A DNA stretch of 12,380 nt from JBEKCP01 sp050014815 (lineage in GTDB: Bacteria; Planctomycetota; Planctomycetia; Pirellulales; Thermoguttaceae), in the NCBI GenBank assembly GCA_050014815.1, contig JBEKCP010000101.1, positions 1-12,380 on the forward strand, read 5' to 3'. The translations under genes and the position numbers were made by a program. Shown here piece after piece: positions 1-6,539 of the stretch (positions are counted from its first letter, which is position 1; every line of letters begins with the position of its first letter). The notes beneath the pieces are model-generated. The model made no database searches. It was given only the letters and a program-made list of their open reading frames with translations, and had not been told where the DNA came from.

Positions 1-339
1 ACCACGGCCGCCGACGTCGCCGCCCGTCGCGAAGGAGACTGCAAGGCGCATGCGCTCTACCTGGCGGCCTTGGCCCGAGCCCGCGGCATCCCCGCCCGGG
101 TCGCCGTTGGGCTCGTCTACCTGGCCCCCAAACAGGCCATGGCTTACCATATGTGGACCGAGGTCTACATTGACAATCGCTGGATCCCCATCGACGGCAC
201 CCTGGCCAAGGGCGGCATCGGCGCCGGCCACCTCACCCTGGGCCACAGCAACATGGCCGGGATTGCGGCCTATGCCAGCTTCCTGCCGGTCATCCAGGTC
301 CTCGGCGAACTCCAAGTAGAACTGCTCGACGCGAAATAA
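1..339 (+). CDS. Transglutaminase-like domain protein, C-terminal part (5' end outside window)
   Basis: The reading frame is open from base 1, so the gene starts upstream and only its last 112 residues are visible. They carry the core of a transglutaminase-like (papain-fold) domain: Cys14 in REGDCKAHA, His50 in AYHMWTEVY and Asp65 in WIPIDGT, spaced as in the family's Cys-His-Asp triad. In bacteria such domains are usually proteases or amidases on peptides or cell-wall material, often with a signal peptide or membrane anchor in the N-terminal part not seen here. The gene ends with TAA, 33 bases before moeA, on the same strand. Co-transcription is possible, but nothing in it suggests a role in cofactor synthesis. 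The domain call is firm; the substrate is unknown. Confidence 0.82.
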   Translation, partial: TTAADVAARREGDCKAHALYLAALARARGIPARVAVGLVYLAPKQAMAYHMWTEVYIDNRWIPIDGTLAKGGIGAGHLTLGHSNMAGIAAYASFLPVIQVLGELQVELLDAK

Positions 340-372
340 CCGAGTAGGATTGGAAGCTAGGTCTGATGGACG

Positions 373-1581
373 ATGGATTCTGAAGCGGCCATCCCTCTGG
401 ACGACGCCTTGGGAATCGTGGACCGAGCGATTGCGGAGAACACGCTCTCCCGCCGGCAAGTCGCCGTACGCGAGGCAGCGGGGCAAACGCTTGCGGTGGA
501 TCAGGTTTCCGCGCTGCAACTGCCGCCCTTCGACAAGGCGGCGATGGACGGGTATGCCGTCGCGGAAGGAGATGTCCGCGATCGGTACCAGGTGTTGGAG
601 ACGGTGTCGGCCGGGAGCACCCCGCGGGTTTCGCTGCGGCCGGGAACCGCCGTGAAGGTCATGACAGGAGCTCCTGTACCGGCGGGAACGGGCCAGGTGA
701 TACCCATCGAGCACGTACGCAGCCAGGGCGACCTGATTGAACTGACGCGCCCGACCGGCGCCCGCAACATTTGTCCGCAGGGGGAGGATGTGCGGGTGGG
801 CGACGTTGTTCTGCGGGCGGGCACACGGCTGGGTGCGCTGGAGATCGCCAACCTGATCGGTTGCGGAATTACCGAGGTGGAGGTATTCCGACCGTTGCGG
901 CTTGCCGTTCTTTCCACAGGGGACGAGATCGCCGATGATCCGCGGAAGCTCGGCCCCGGAAAAATCATGAACACGAACGGGCCGATGCTGGCCTTGCTGG
1001 GACAGCAGTTCTCCATGGACGTAGTACTTGAAGAATCGCTTCCCGACGACCGCGCCGCCACGGTCGCGGCGATCGCGGTGGCCGTCCCACGGGCGGATCT
1101 CGTGGCGCTCTCGGGCGGAGTGTCGGTCGGTGATCGCGATTTTGTCGGCATGGCCATGGCCGATGCCGGCCTGCGCGTGCACTTCTCCGCCGTGGCTGTC
1201 AAGCCGGGCCGCCCTTTGACGTTTGCGTCGCGGCCTGGAGTCGTCGTGTTCGGCCTGCCGGGGAATCCCGTTTCGGTCTACGTGATGTTTCACCTGTTCG
1301 TGCGCCGTGCCGCCGCACGGTTCTGCGGCAGCGATTGGTCGCCCGGGGAAATCCCGCTTTCCTTGGGCCGCGAGTTCCGCCGCCGCAGGACCGACCGCCT
1401 GGAATACGTGCCCTCCCGCATCGGCGACGACGGGGCGGTGGTTCCGGTGGAGTTTCATGGCTCAGGGCATCTGACCGCGCTCATCGAGGCCGACGGTCTG
1501 TTGGTGGTTCCCGTCGGGGTCGCGATGCTCGCCGCCGGCCAGTGCGTCCGATTCCTTCCCTTGATGAAGGGTTGGCGATGA
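373..1581 (+). CDS. moeA: Molybdopterin molybdenumtransferase MoeA
   Basis: MoeA inserts molybdate or tungstate into adenylylated molybdopterin, releasing AMP, in the cytoplasm. The 402-residue length is normal for the family. Visible signatures are PPFDKAAMDGYAV (residues 51-63) in the N-terminal domain, MTGAPVP with a following GTGQVIPIEHV stretch in the second domain, the MogA-like domain with LSGGVSVGDRDF (from 246), KPGRPLTF, GLPGNPVSVYVMF (from 294), and a C-terminal beta-barrel domain. The ATG at 373 is the first usable start, because an in-frame TGA lies at 364-366. A five-codon ATG mini-ORF at 366 overlaps it in another frame, and no strong ribosome binding site is obvious. Its TGA overlaps the moaA start as ATGA, so the two are translationally coupled. 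In this setting the metal is probably tungsten, since an AOR operon and a Wtp transporter follow, but the sequence cannot separate Mo-MoeA from W-MoeA. Confidence 0.95.
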   Translation: MDSEAAIPLDDALGIVDRAIAENTLSRRQVAVREAAGQTLAVDQVSALQLPPFDKAAMDGYAVAEGDVRDRYQVLETVSAGSTPRVSLRPGTAVKVMTGAPVPAGTGQVIPIEHVRSQGDLIELTRPTGARNICPQGEDVRVGDVVLRAGTRLGALEIANLIGCGITEVEVFRPLRLAVLSTGDEIADDPRKLGPGKIMNTNGPMLALLGQQFSMDVVLEESLPDDRAATVAAIAVAVPRADLVALSGGVSVGDRDFVGMAMADAGLRVHFSAVAVKPGRPLTFASRPGVVVFGLPGNPVSVYVMFHLFVRRAAARFCGSDWSPGEIPLSLGREFRRRRTDRLEYVPSRIGDDGAVVPVEFHGSGHLTALIEADGLLVVPVGVAMLAAGQCVRFLPLMKGWR

Positions 1582-2378
1582 TTGACTCCTTCGGACGTCC
1601 CATTAACTACCTGCGAATCTCGGTCACAGACCGCTGCAACCTGCGATGCCGTTACTGCATGCCTCGCGAGGGCGTGCGCCTATTGCCGTCTGAGGAGATC
1701 TTGCGTTTCGAGGAGATCGTCGAGGTGGCGCGCGCCGCCGCCGGGTTGGGTGTAAACAAGATTCGCCTGACGGGTGGCGAGCCGCTGGTGCGGCGCGGAC
1801 TGGAGTCGCTCGTGGGCATGCTGGCCGCCGTCGAGGGACTGGCCGACCTGGCGATGACCAGCAACGGCCTGCTGTTGGCCCGGCATGCCGTGCCGCTGGC
1901 CTCCGCCGGCCTGCGGCGTGTCAACGTGAGTCTTGACGCGCTGGACCCGCAGCGCTACGCGGCCATCACCCGCGGCGGCGACGTCCGCGAAGTCCTTGCG
2001 GGAATCGACGCGGCCCGCGACGCCGGACTGAACCCCGTCAAGCTGAACTGCGTCGTCGAAACCGGGGCCGAGGAGCGCGACGCCCGGGACGTGGCGGCGT
2101 TCGCGAAGCGCGAAGGGCTGGAAGTTCGCTTCATTCGACAGATGGACCTGGTCGGCGGCTGCTTTTCCGTGGTGCGGGGCGGCGACGGCGGCGACTGCGC
2201 GCGATGCAATCGCCTGCGGCTGACCAGCGACGGCCAGATCCGGCCCTGCCTTTTCTCGGACTTGAGTTTCAGCGTGCGCCGGCTGGGCGCCGTCGAGGCC
2301 TTGGCGCGGGCCGCGGCGGAGAAGCCCCCCTCCGGCTCCGTCTGCTCCAATCGCCCGATCCATTCAATCGGCGGCTAA
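1578..2378 (+). CDS. moaA: Radical SAM GTP 3',8-cyclase MoaA, short form
   Basis: MoaA converts GTP to 3',8-cyclo-7,8-dihydro-GTP, the first step of pterin cofactor synthesis. The ATG at 1578 overlaps the moeA stop and begins MIDSFGRPINYLRISVTDRC, the typical N-terminus. The radical SAM cluster ligands are C20, C24 and C27 (CNLRCRYC), followed by KIRLTGGEPL. The second cluster has C207, C210 and C224 in CARCNRLRLTSDG...CLF, with the two arginines of the NRLRL motif that bind GTP in the family. The protein ends in IGG, the C-terminal Gly-Gly tail needed for activity. At 266 residues it is about 60 shorter than usual (around 325-340). The loss lies between RFIRQM and the second cluster, where only about a dozen residues separate them. 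All key residues remain, so I read it as a functional compact variant rather than a broken gene. It is followed after one base by moaC. Confidence 0.92.
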   Translation: MIDSFGRPINYLRISVTDRCNLRCRYCMPREGVRLLPSEEILRFEEIVEVARAAAGLGVNKIRLTGGEPLVRRGLESLVGMLAAVEGLADLAMTSNGLLLARHAVPLASAGLRRVNVSLDALDPQRYAAITRGGDVREVLAGIDAARDAGLNPVKLNCVVETGAEERDARDVAAFAKREGLEVRFIRQMDLVGGCFSVVRGGDGGDCARCNRLRLTSDGQIRPCLFSDLSFSVRRLGAVEALARAAAEKPPSGSVCSNRPIHSIGG

Positions 2379-2379
2379 A

Positions 2380-2841
2380 ATGAACCAGTGGTCGCATATC
2401 GACGAGCAAGGCCGGGCACGGATGGTTGACGTTGGCGGCAAGACGCCTCAGTTCCGCCGCGCGCGGGCCACCGGAACCATCGAGCTCAGCGCCGCAACGC
2501 GCGACTTGATCCGGCAGAACCAACTCGCCAAAGGGGACGTGCTCGCCGTGGCCCAGATCGCGGGAGTCCAGGCGGCCAAGAGGACCGGCGAGCTGATTCC
2601 CCTGTGCCACCCGCTGGTGCTCGATCACATCGACGTGACGCTGGCGCTTGTCGATCAGGGAGTCTCGGCCACCAGCGACGTCGCATGCGTCGGCCGCACC
2701 GGAGCGGAGATGGAAGCGCTGACTGCGGTCAGTGTGGCGCTCTTGACCGTCTACGACATGTGCAAGGCGGTGGACAAGAGCATGCGCATCGGAAACATTG
2801 TCCTTGTGGAGAAAGTCAAAGGCGATGCCGCGGGATCTTGA
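2380..2841 (+). CDS. moaC: Cyclic pyranopterin monophosphate synthase MoaC
   Basis: MoaC turns the MoaA product into cyclic pyranopterin monophosphate. The 153-residue length is usual for the family. It opens with SHIDEQGRARMVDVGGK, a typical MoaC start, and has the active-site motif LCHPL with His77, then VGRTGAEMEALTAVSVALLTVYDMCKAVDKSM. This holds Asp126 and Lys129, equivalent to Asp128 and Lys131 of the E. coli enzyme. The ATG lies one base after the moaA stop, so translation is probably coupled. The end overlaps the next gene by 17 bases. No odd features are seen. Confidence 0.97.
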   Translation: MNQWSHIDEQGRARMVDVGGKTPQFRRARATGTIELSAATRDLIRQNQLAKGDVLAVAQIAGVQAAKRTGELIPLCHPLVLDHIDVTLALVDQGVSATSDVACVGRTGAEMEALTAVSVALLTVYDMCKAVDKSMRIGNIVLVEKVKGDAAGS

Positions 2842-3760
2842 GGTGCTCTCCGTCAATATTTCGCCGGCCAAGGGCACGAGTAAAAGGCCGGCCGGTCGCG
2901 TCACGATCGATTCCGGGGGCGTGCTGGGCGATGCCCATGCCGGTCCCGGCCAGCGCCAGGTCAGCCTATTGAGCCAGGAGAGCATCGATCGCTTCTCGGT
3001 GCGCATGGCCCGCGCGATCCTGCCGGGCGAGTTCGCCGAGAATGTAACTGTTCGCGGCCTCGAAATCGGCGACGTGGCCGTTCTCGATCGTTTCCAGTTC
3101 GGCGCGGTGGAGCTGGAAGTCTCGCAGATCGGCAAGCATTGCCACGGCCGACAGTGCGCCATTTTCCAGGAGGCCGGGCAGTGCGTGATGCCGCTGGAAG
3201 GGATTTTCACGCGAGTTGTACGCGGCGGCGTTCTCGCGGCCGGCGCTCTGGGCGAACACGTGCCGCGCACCCTCCGCATCCAGATCATTACACTCAGCGA
3301 TCGGGCGGCGGCCGGCCAGTATGAGGACCGATCCGGCCCGCGGATCCGGGAACTGCTGGAGAACTGGTTGGCCGACCGGCATTGGCACGGTCGGATCGAC
3401 GCCGGGATTCTGCCCGACGATCCGCAGCAACTGCGGCGCGACTTGCTTGCGGCGGTCGCCGCCGGGGTGGATGTCGTGTTCACCACCGGGGGAACCGGCG
3501 TGGGCCCGCGAGACGCGACTCCGGAAACGGCCTCGGGCGTGTGCGAGAGGCTTATTCCCGGGATCATGGAGAACATCCGGAGGACATTCGGTGCGGCCAA
3601 TCCCCATGCGCTTCTGAGCCGCTCCGTCGCCGGCGTGGCGGGGAGAACACAGATTTACACGCTGCCGGGCAGCCCGCGGGCCGTCGAGGAGTATCTTGGC
3701 GAGATCCTCAAGACGATCGAACACGTAATCTTCATGCTGCACGGGCTCGACGTGCATTGA
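2825..3760 (+). CDS. MOSC domain - MogA (molybdopterin adenylyltransferase) fusion protein
   Basis: This is a two-domain protein of 311 residues. Residues 1-148 form a small MOSC domain, starting with LSVNISPAKGTSKRP and GVLGDAHAG. Its core is IGKHCHGRQCAIF (Cys106, Cys111) followed by GQCVMPLEGIFTRVVRGG. MOSC domains are related to the C-terminal domain of molybdenum-cofactor sulfurases and are thought to bind sulfur or the cofactor. Residues 150-311 form a MogA/MoaB-type domain, with IITLSDRAAAGQYEDRSGP, TTGGTGVGPRDATPE (220-234) and TLPGSPRAVEEYL (from 279). This domain adenylylates molybdopterin before MoeA acts. I chose the ATG at 2825, which has AAAGG just upstream, over an in-frame TTG at 2798 lying deeper inside moaC. 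Separate MOSC and MogA proteins are the common state; fusions of this order occur in some anaerobes (recalled, not checked). What the MOSC part does here is unknown. Confidence 0.9.
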   Translation: MPRDLEVLSVNISPAKGTSKRPAGRVTIDSGGVLGDAHAGPGQRQVSLLSQESIDRFSVRMARAILPGEFAENVTVRGLEIGDVAVLDRFQFGAVELEVSQIGKHCHGRQCAIFQEAGQCVMPLEGIFTRVVRGGVLAAGALGEHVPRTLRIQIITLSDRAAAGQYEDRSGPRIRELLENWLADRHWHGRIDAGILPDDPQQLRRDLLAAVAAGVDVVFTTGGTGVGPRDATPETASGVCERLIPGIMENIRRTFGAANPHALLSRSVAGVAGRTQIYTLPGSPRAVEEYLGEILKTIEHVIFMLHGLDVH

Positions 3761-3790
3761 ATCAAAACCCTCACAACCTGGTGTGACTTT

Positions 3791-4792
3791 ATGCAGAACC
3801 ATCTCGCCACTTTCCGCAACAGAAACCCATTATGGACCCTGACAATGCTTCTGGCGATCACCGCGGCCTGTAGACAGGACACGCCTATCGAGAAGGAGCA
3901 AGGTGGACTGTCGGGCGATCTGGTGGTCTTTCACGCGGGCAGTCTGGCCGTACCGCTGCGCGAGGTGTCGGCCTTGTTCCAACGCGAGAACCCGGGTGTC
4001 ACGGTGAAGGCCGAGGCGGCGGGCAGCCGCGACTCCGCCCGCAAGATCTCCGACCTCCAGCGGCCCTGCGACGTGTTGGCCGTCGCCGACTATCAGGTGA
4101 TCGCCGATCTCCTGCTCCCGAAGCATGCGGATTACAATATCCGATTTGCCTCTAACGAGTTGGCCATTGCCTTCACGCCCAAGTCGAGACTGGCCGGTCA
4201 AGTCGGCCCGGGCAATTGGCCCGAGATCCTCGTGCGCCCGGACGTGGCGGTGGGGCGTGCCGATCCCGATCGCGATCCGTGCGGATACCGCACGGTCATC
4301 ATGCTGCGGCTGGCCGAGGAGCATTATGGATTGCCGGGGCTTGCCGATCGCGTGCTGGCGAAGGACCGGCAGTTCATTCGGCCGAAGGAGACCGATTTGC
4401 TGGCGCTGCTGGAGAGCGGCGAGATCGACTACTTGTTCATTTACCGCTCGGTGATCGAGCAGCACAAGTTGAAGATGGTATCCCTGCCGCGCGAGGTGAA
4501 CCTCGGCTCGCCCGCCATGAACGATCGCTACCAGGCGGCCTCGGCGACGATTGCCGGGCGAAAGCCGGGCGAAACGACGACGCGACGGGGGGAGGCGATC
4601 GTGTATTCCGTGACGATCCCCCGCGATGCGCCCAACGCGGCGGCCGCGGCGGCCTATGTGGCCTTGCTGCTGTCGCCTCGCGGTCAGGAGATTTTCCGCG
4701 CCAACGGCCAGACGCCCCTCCATCCGGCCCAAGTGGATCATTACGAGAAGCTGCCGGAAGCGCTGAAGTCGCTATGTCATGCGGTCAAGTGA
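3791..4792 (+). CDS. wtpA: Tungstate/molybdate ABC transporter substrate-binding protein WtpA
   Basis: This protein captures tungstate or molybdate outside the cell membrane and delivers it to the WtpB/WtpC permease. The 333 residues match the WtpA family, which is mostly archaeal, rather than bacterial ModA or TupA. Signatures are FHAGSLAVPLREVSALF (from 47), EAAGSRDSARKISDLQ, CDVLAVADYQ, FASNELAIAF, DPCGYRT (from 162), ESGEIDYLFIYRS (from 208) and NGQTPLHPAQV. The Asp of DPCGYR (162) and the Glu of SGEIDY (211) correspond to the carboxylates that coordinate the oxyanion metal octahedrally in archaeal WtpA structures. The N-terminus has a hydrophobic stretch ending in AITAAC; Cys27 could be a lipoprotein anchor, though Thr at -3 is atypical. 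The gene lies 30 bases after the MOSC-MogA gene and could be in its operon. It is separated from wtpBC by a toxin-antitoxin pair on the other strand. Confidence 0.92.
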   Translation: MQNHLATFRNRNPLWTLTMLLAITAACRQDTPIEKEQGGLSGDLVVFHAGSLAVPLREVSALFQRENPGVTVKAEAAGSRDSARKISDLQRPCDVLAVADYQVIADLLLPKHADYNIRFASNELAIAFTPKSRLAGQVGPGNWPEILVRPDVAVGRADPDRDPCGYRTVIMLRLAEEHYGLPGLADRVLAKDRQFIRPKETDLLALLESGEIDYLFIYRSVIEQHKLKMVSLPREVNLGSPAMNDRYQAASATIAGRKPGETTTRRGEAIVYSVTIPRDAPNAAAAAAYVALLLSPRGQEIFRANGQTPLHPAQVDHYEKLPEALKSLCHAVK

Positions 4793-4802
4793 GCAAACAC
4801 CG

Positions 4803-4818
4803 TGAGACTATGAGACTA
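4803..4818. repeat. Tandem direct repeat, two 8-bp copies
   Basis: TGAGACTA occurs twice in a row in the 36-base gap between the convergent ends of wtpA and the PIN toxin gene. It has no recognisable function and may be a trace of slippage or of an insertion junction. Confidence 0.6.
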
Positions 4819-4828
4819 ATCGTAGCGG

Positions 4829-5257
4829 CTATCGGGTGCCTCGGACGCAAGCCGCCCGTGCTAGAAGCTGCGGGGGCGTGATGACGGGGATGGGGCTTCC
4901 AGCAAAGCCTGACGGGTCGCGTGTCACAATGCCCTCGACACCTCCGCGGGCTGCTGCGGCAATCTGGATGTTGTCCTCGAAATCCGAGCCGGGCAGCGAC
5001 AGTGCAACCTCGAGAACGGAGCGATCCACCGACAGTACTTCGAAGGTACTTAAACACATGCGAACACCGTCTCTTGCCCGCGCCAACCCTACAATTCGTC
5101 GTCCGACGTAGAACAGGTTCGCGATCGACAAGGAAGTCAATGCGCAAGAGAGCCGTCCTCGCTGAACGGCATCCAGGACGGTCGCTGCGGCAGCGTGCCA
5201 TGGGGGCCGTCGCAGCAGAGCGTCCAAGACGACGTTGGTATCGAGCAGGACCCGCAT
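4829..5257 (-). CDS. PIN-domain ribonuclease toxin (VapC-like, PIN_3 type)
   Basis: This 142-residue protein looks like a PIN-domain endoribonuclease, the toxin half of a type II toxin-antitoxin pair. Visible motifs are the N-terminal strand RVLLDTNVVLDALLRR with Asp6, a central LPGSDFEDNIQIAAAA with Asp92 and Asp95, and GIVTRDPSGF with Asp114. These are the acidic residues that bind metal in PIN nucleases. The usual central acidic residue near position 45 is less clear (SLSIANLFYV), as is common in PIN_3 members, whose RNA targets are mostly unknown. The ATG at 5257 overlaps the antitoxin stop by one base (TGATG), which points to coupled translation. An in-frame TTG one codon upstream is less likely. 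The gene runs against the transporter genes and converges with wtpA. Confidence 0.85.
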   Translation of the reverse strand: MRVLLDTNVVLDALLRRPPWHAAAATVLDAVQRGRLSCALTSLSIANLFYVGRRIVGLARARDGVRMCLSTFEVLSVDRSVLEVALSLPGSDFEDNIQIAAAARGGVEGIVTRDPSGFAGSPIPVITPPQLLARAACVRGTR

Positions 5258-5502
5258 CAAGCGTGCTTTTTGAGCCGTTCTTCTTCGAGGATGCGGTCGA
5301 GTTCGCTGTCGGTCGGCGGTGACTGGCCGCTATCCCAAAGGCCGATCAGGTCTGTAAGAGATCTCGGTTGTGCCGGCTGGACGCGACCCTCCTCCATCGA
5401 CTGGAGAATCTTCGATGCCAAGGCGAGACGAACGGGCTCGGGCCACTCACGAACGCGGCCCCACACGTCCGCCAGTTCTTTCACCTCAAGGGTAGTCTCC
5501 AT
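5257..5502 (-). CDS. Putative antitoxin of the PIN toxin
   Basis: This small acidic protein of 81 residues lies directly upstream of the PIN toxin gene and overlaps it by one base, the usual antitoxin-first order. The N-terminal half (about residues 5-40) looks helical with EWPEPVRLALASKILQSMEE. The C-terminal half has SLTDLIGLW and PPTDSELDRILEEERLKKHA, a tail type I associate with PIN-partner antitoxins in Planctomycetota and Cyanobacteria, where the tail would wrap the toxin. No classical DNA-binding fold (AbrB, RHH, HTH) is evident. The start is the ATG at 5502, with GAGGAGG 11 bases upstream. An in-frame TTG at 5511 is too close to that site. The role is inferred from position and tail motif. 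Confidence 0.75.
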   Translation of the reverse strand: METTLEVKELADVWGRVREWPEPVRLALASKILQSMEEGRVQPAQPRSLTDLIGLWDSGQSPPTDSELDRILEEERLKKHA

Positions 5503-5513
5503 GATGGACAAAA

Positions 5514-5520
5514 CCTCCTC
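5514..5520 (-). promoter_or_regulatory. Ribosome binding site of the antitoxin gene
   Basis: GAGGAGG on the minus strand, 11 bases before the ATG at 5502 and only 2 bases before an in-frame TTG at 5511. The spacing favours the ATG as the start. Confidence 0.7.
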
Positions 5521-5603
5521 AAGTCAATCACACTGCCTGCATACTGCCTGAAGTTCGCAATTCCGGGAGTTGCGCGGTCTCTTCACACATTCTCCCTACT
5601 GGC

Positions 5604-5632
5604 ATTATCAGTTGGCTAATGACGATTGTCAA
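5604..5632 (-). promoter_or_regulatory. Sigma70-like promoter of the toxin-antitoxin pair, with overlapping small dyads
   Basis: On the minus strand a perfect -35 box TTGACA (5632-5627) is followed after exactly 17 bases by GATAAT (5609-5604), one mismatch from the -10 consensus. Transcription would start near 5597, leaving a leader of about 95 bases before the antitoxin ATG. Short inverted repeats overlap it: CATTA (5603-5607) with TAATG (5617-5621), and ACTG (5598-5601) with CAGT (5609-5612). They could form an operator for autoregulation, as is usual for toxin-antitoxin operons, but the dyads are short and this is inference. Confidence 0.6.
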
Positions 5633-5720
5633 TAGCGAGATCTCTGTAACCGGGCAACTGCTCAACCTCCGGCCGGCCCAACTTCCATGTCAGGGCTCGG
5701 TTGTGCTACACTAACAGGTT

Positions 5721-6539
5721 ATGCAACGTCGTGCAACTTCGGTCTTGGACCGTCATGACTCTTGGCCGTGGTTCGAGCTCACCCTGGCGGTGCTGAGCTG
5801 CGGCGTGGTGCTGTTGATTATCGCGCCGCTGGTGGGGCTGCTGGCCGCCTCGTCGTTCTCCGAGGTTTCTCAGGCGGCGGCCGAGGAGGAGGTTCGTGAT
5901 TCGATCCGCCTGACGCTGCTCTCTGCGCTCTCCGCCACGCTGATCTGTTGCGCGAGCGGCATCCCCTTGGCGTGGCTCCTGGCCCGCAAGCGGTTCATCG
6001 GCCGCGCGCTGCTGATCGCCGTGCTGGACTTGCCGCTGGTGATTCCGCATTCGGCGGCCGGGATCGCGCTGCTGACGGTCATCGGACGGCAATCGTTTCT
6101 TGGCTGGTTGAGCGGCCGCGGACTGGTGGGGACCAGCGCGGGAATCTCGGTCGCCATGGCGTTCGTCTCGCTGCCGTTCCTGATCAATGCGGCGCACGAG
6201 GCCTTCGCGGCGGTGCCGGAGCGCTTGGAGCGGGCGGCCCGCACGCTCGGCGCCTCGCCCAGCCGAGTCTTCTTCACGATCTCGCTGCCGATGGCCTGGC
6301 GGGGCGTGTTGGCGGGCATGATCCTGATGTGGGCCCGCGGCATCAGCGAATTCGGCGCGGTGATCATCATCGCCTATCATCCCATGACCACGCCCGTGCT
6401 CGTCTTCCAGCGATTCAACGACTATGGCCTGTCCTACGCGCGATCCGCCGCCGTGGTGCTGATCTTGATCTGCATGGTCTTCTTCATCGTCTTACGGCTG
6501 CTCCTGGCGGGCCGCCGCGGGGAGCAGCGCCGTGCTTGA
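5721..6539 (+). CDS. wtpB: Tungstate/molybdate ABC transporter permease WtpB
   Basis: This inner-membrane permease subunit has 272 residues, the usual size for WtpB/ModB. Several strongly hydrophobic segments are seen, including one at about residues 20-45 (LTLAVLSCGVVLLIIAPLVG), others around 60-80 and 95-115, and a last one near 240-262. The cytoplasmic EAA loop that contacts the ATPase is clear: ERLERAARTLGASPSRVFF (about 167-185) followed by TISLPMAWRGVLAGMIL and ARGISEFGAVIII. The ATG at 5721 has only a weak ribosome binding site (ACAGG). A possible -10 box TACACT at 5707-5712 would put the transcript start almost at the ATG, so a leaderless or internal start is conceivable. The gene overlaps wtpC by 8 bases. 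It must act with wtpA, which lies on the far side of the toxin-antitoxin pair. Confidence 0.93.
   Translation: MQRRATSVLDRHDSWPWFELTLAVLSCGVVLLIIAPLVGLLAASSFSEVSQAAAEEEVRDSIRLTLLSALSATLICCASGIPLAWLLARKRFIGRALLIAVLDLPLVIPHSAAGIALLTVIGRQSFLGWLSGRGLVGTSAGISVAMAFVSLPFLINAAHEAFAAVPERLERAARTLGASPSRVFFTISLPMAWRGVLAGMILMWARGISEFGAVIIIAYHPMTTPVLVFQRFNDYGLSYARSAAVVLILICMVFFIVLRLLLAGRRGEQRRA

Noticed and set aside
340..372. Molybdenum-cofactor riboswitch before the cofactor genes
   Set aside because: Only 33 bases separate the transglutaminase gene from moeA, and moaA overlaps moeA. That is far too little room for the known Moco RNA structure.
1335..1577. An upstream extension of moaA inside moeA
   Set aside because: The open frame continues, but the family N-terminus begins at the ATG at 1578, and the upstream translation is Arg/Pro-rich shadow of moeA.
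2798..2824. TTG start for the MOSC-MogA gene
   Set aside because: It would add nine residues unlike the family and deepen the overlap with moaC. The ATG at 2825 has a better context.
2269..3600. A 443-codon minus-strand frame over moaC and MOSC-MogA
   Set aside because: It has low-complexity Arg/Pro/Ser composition, no motif, and lies opposite well-supported genes.
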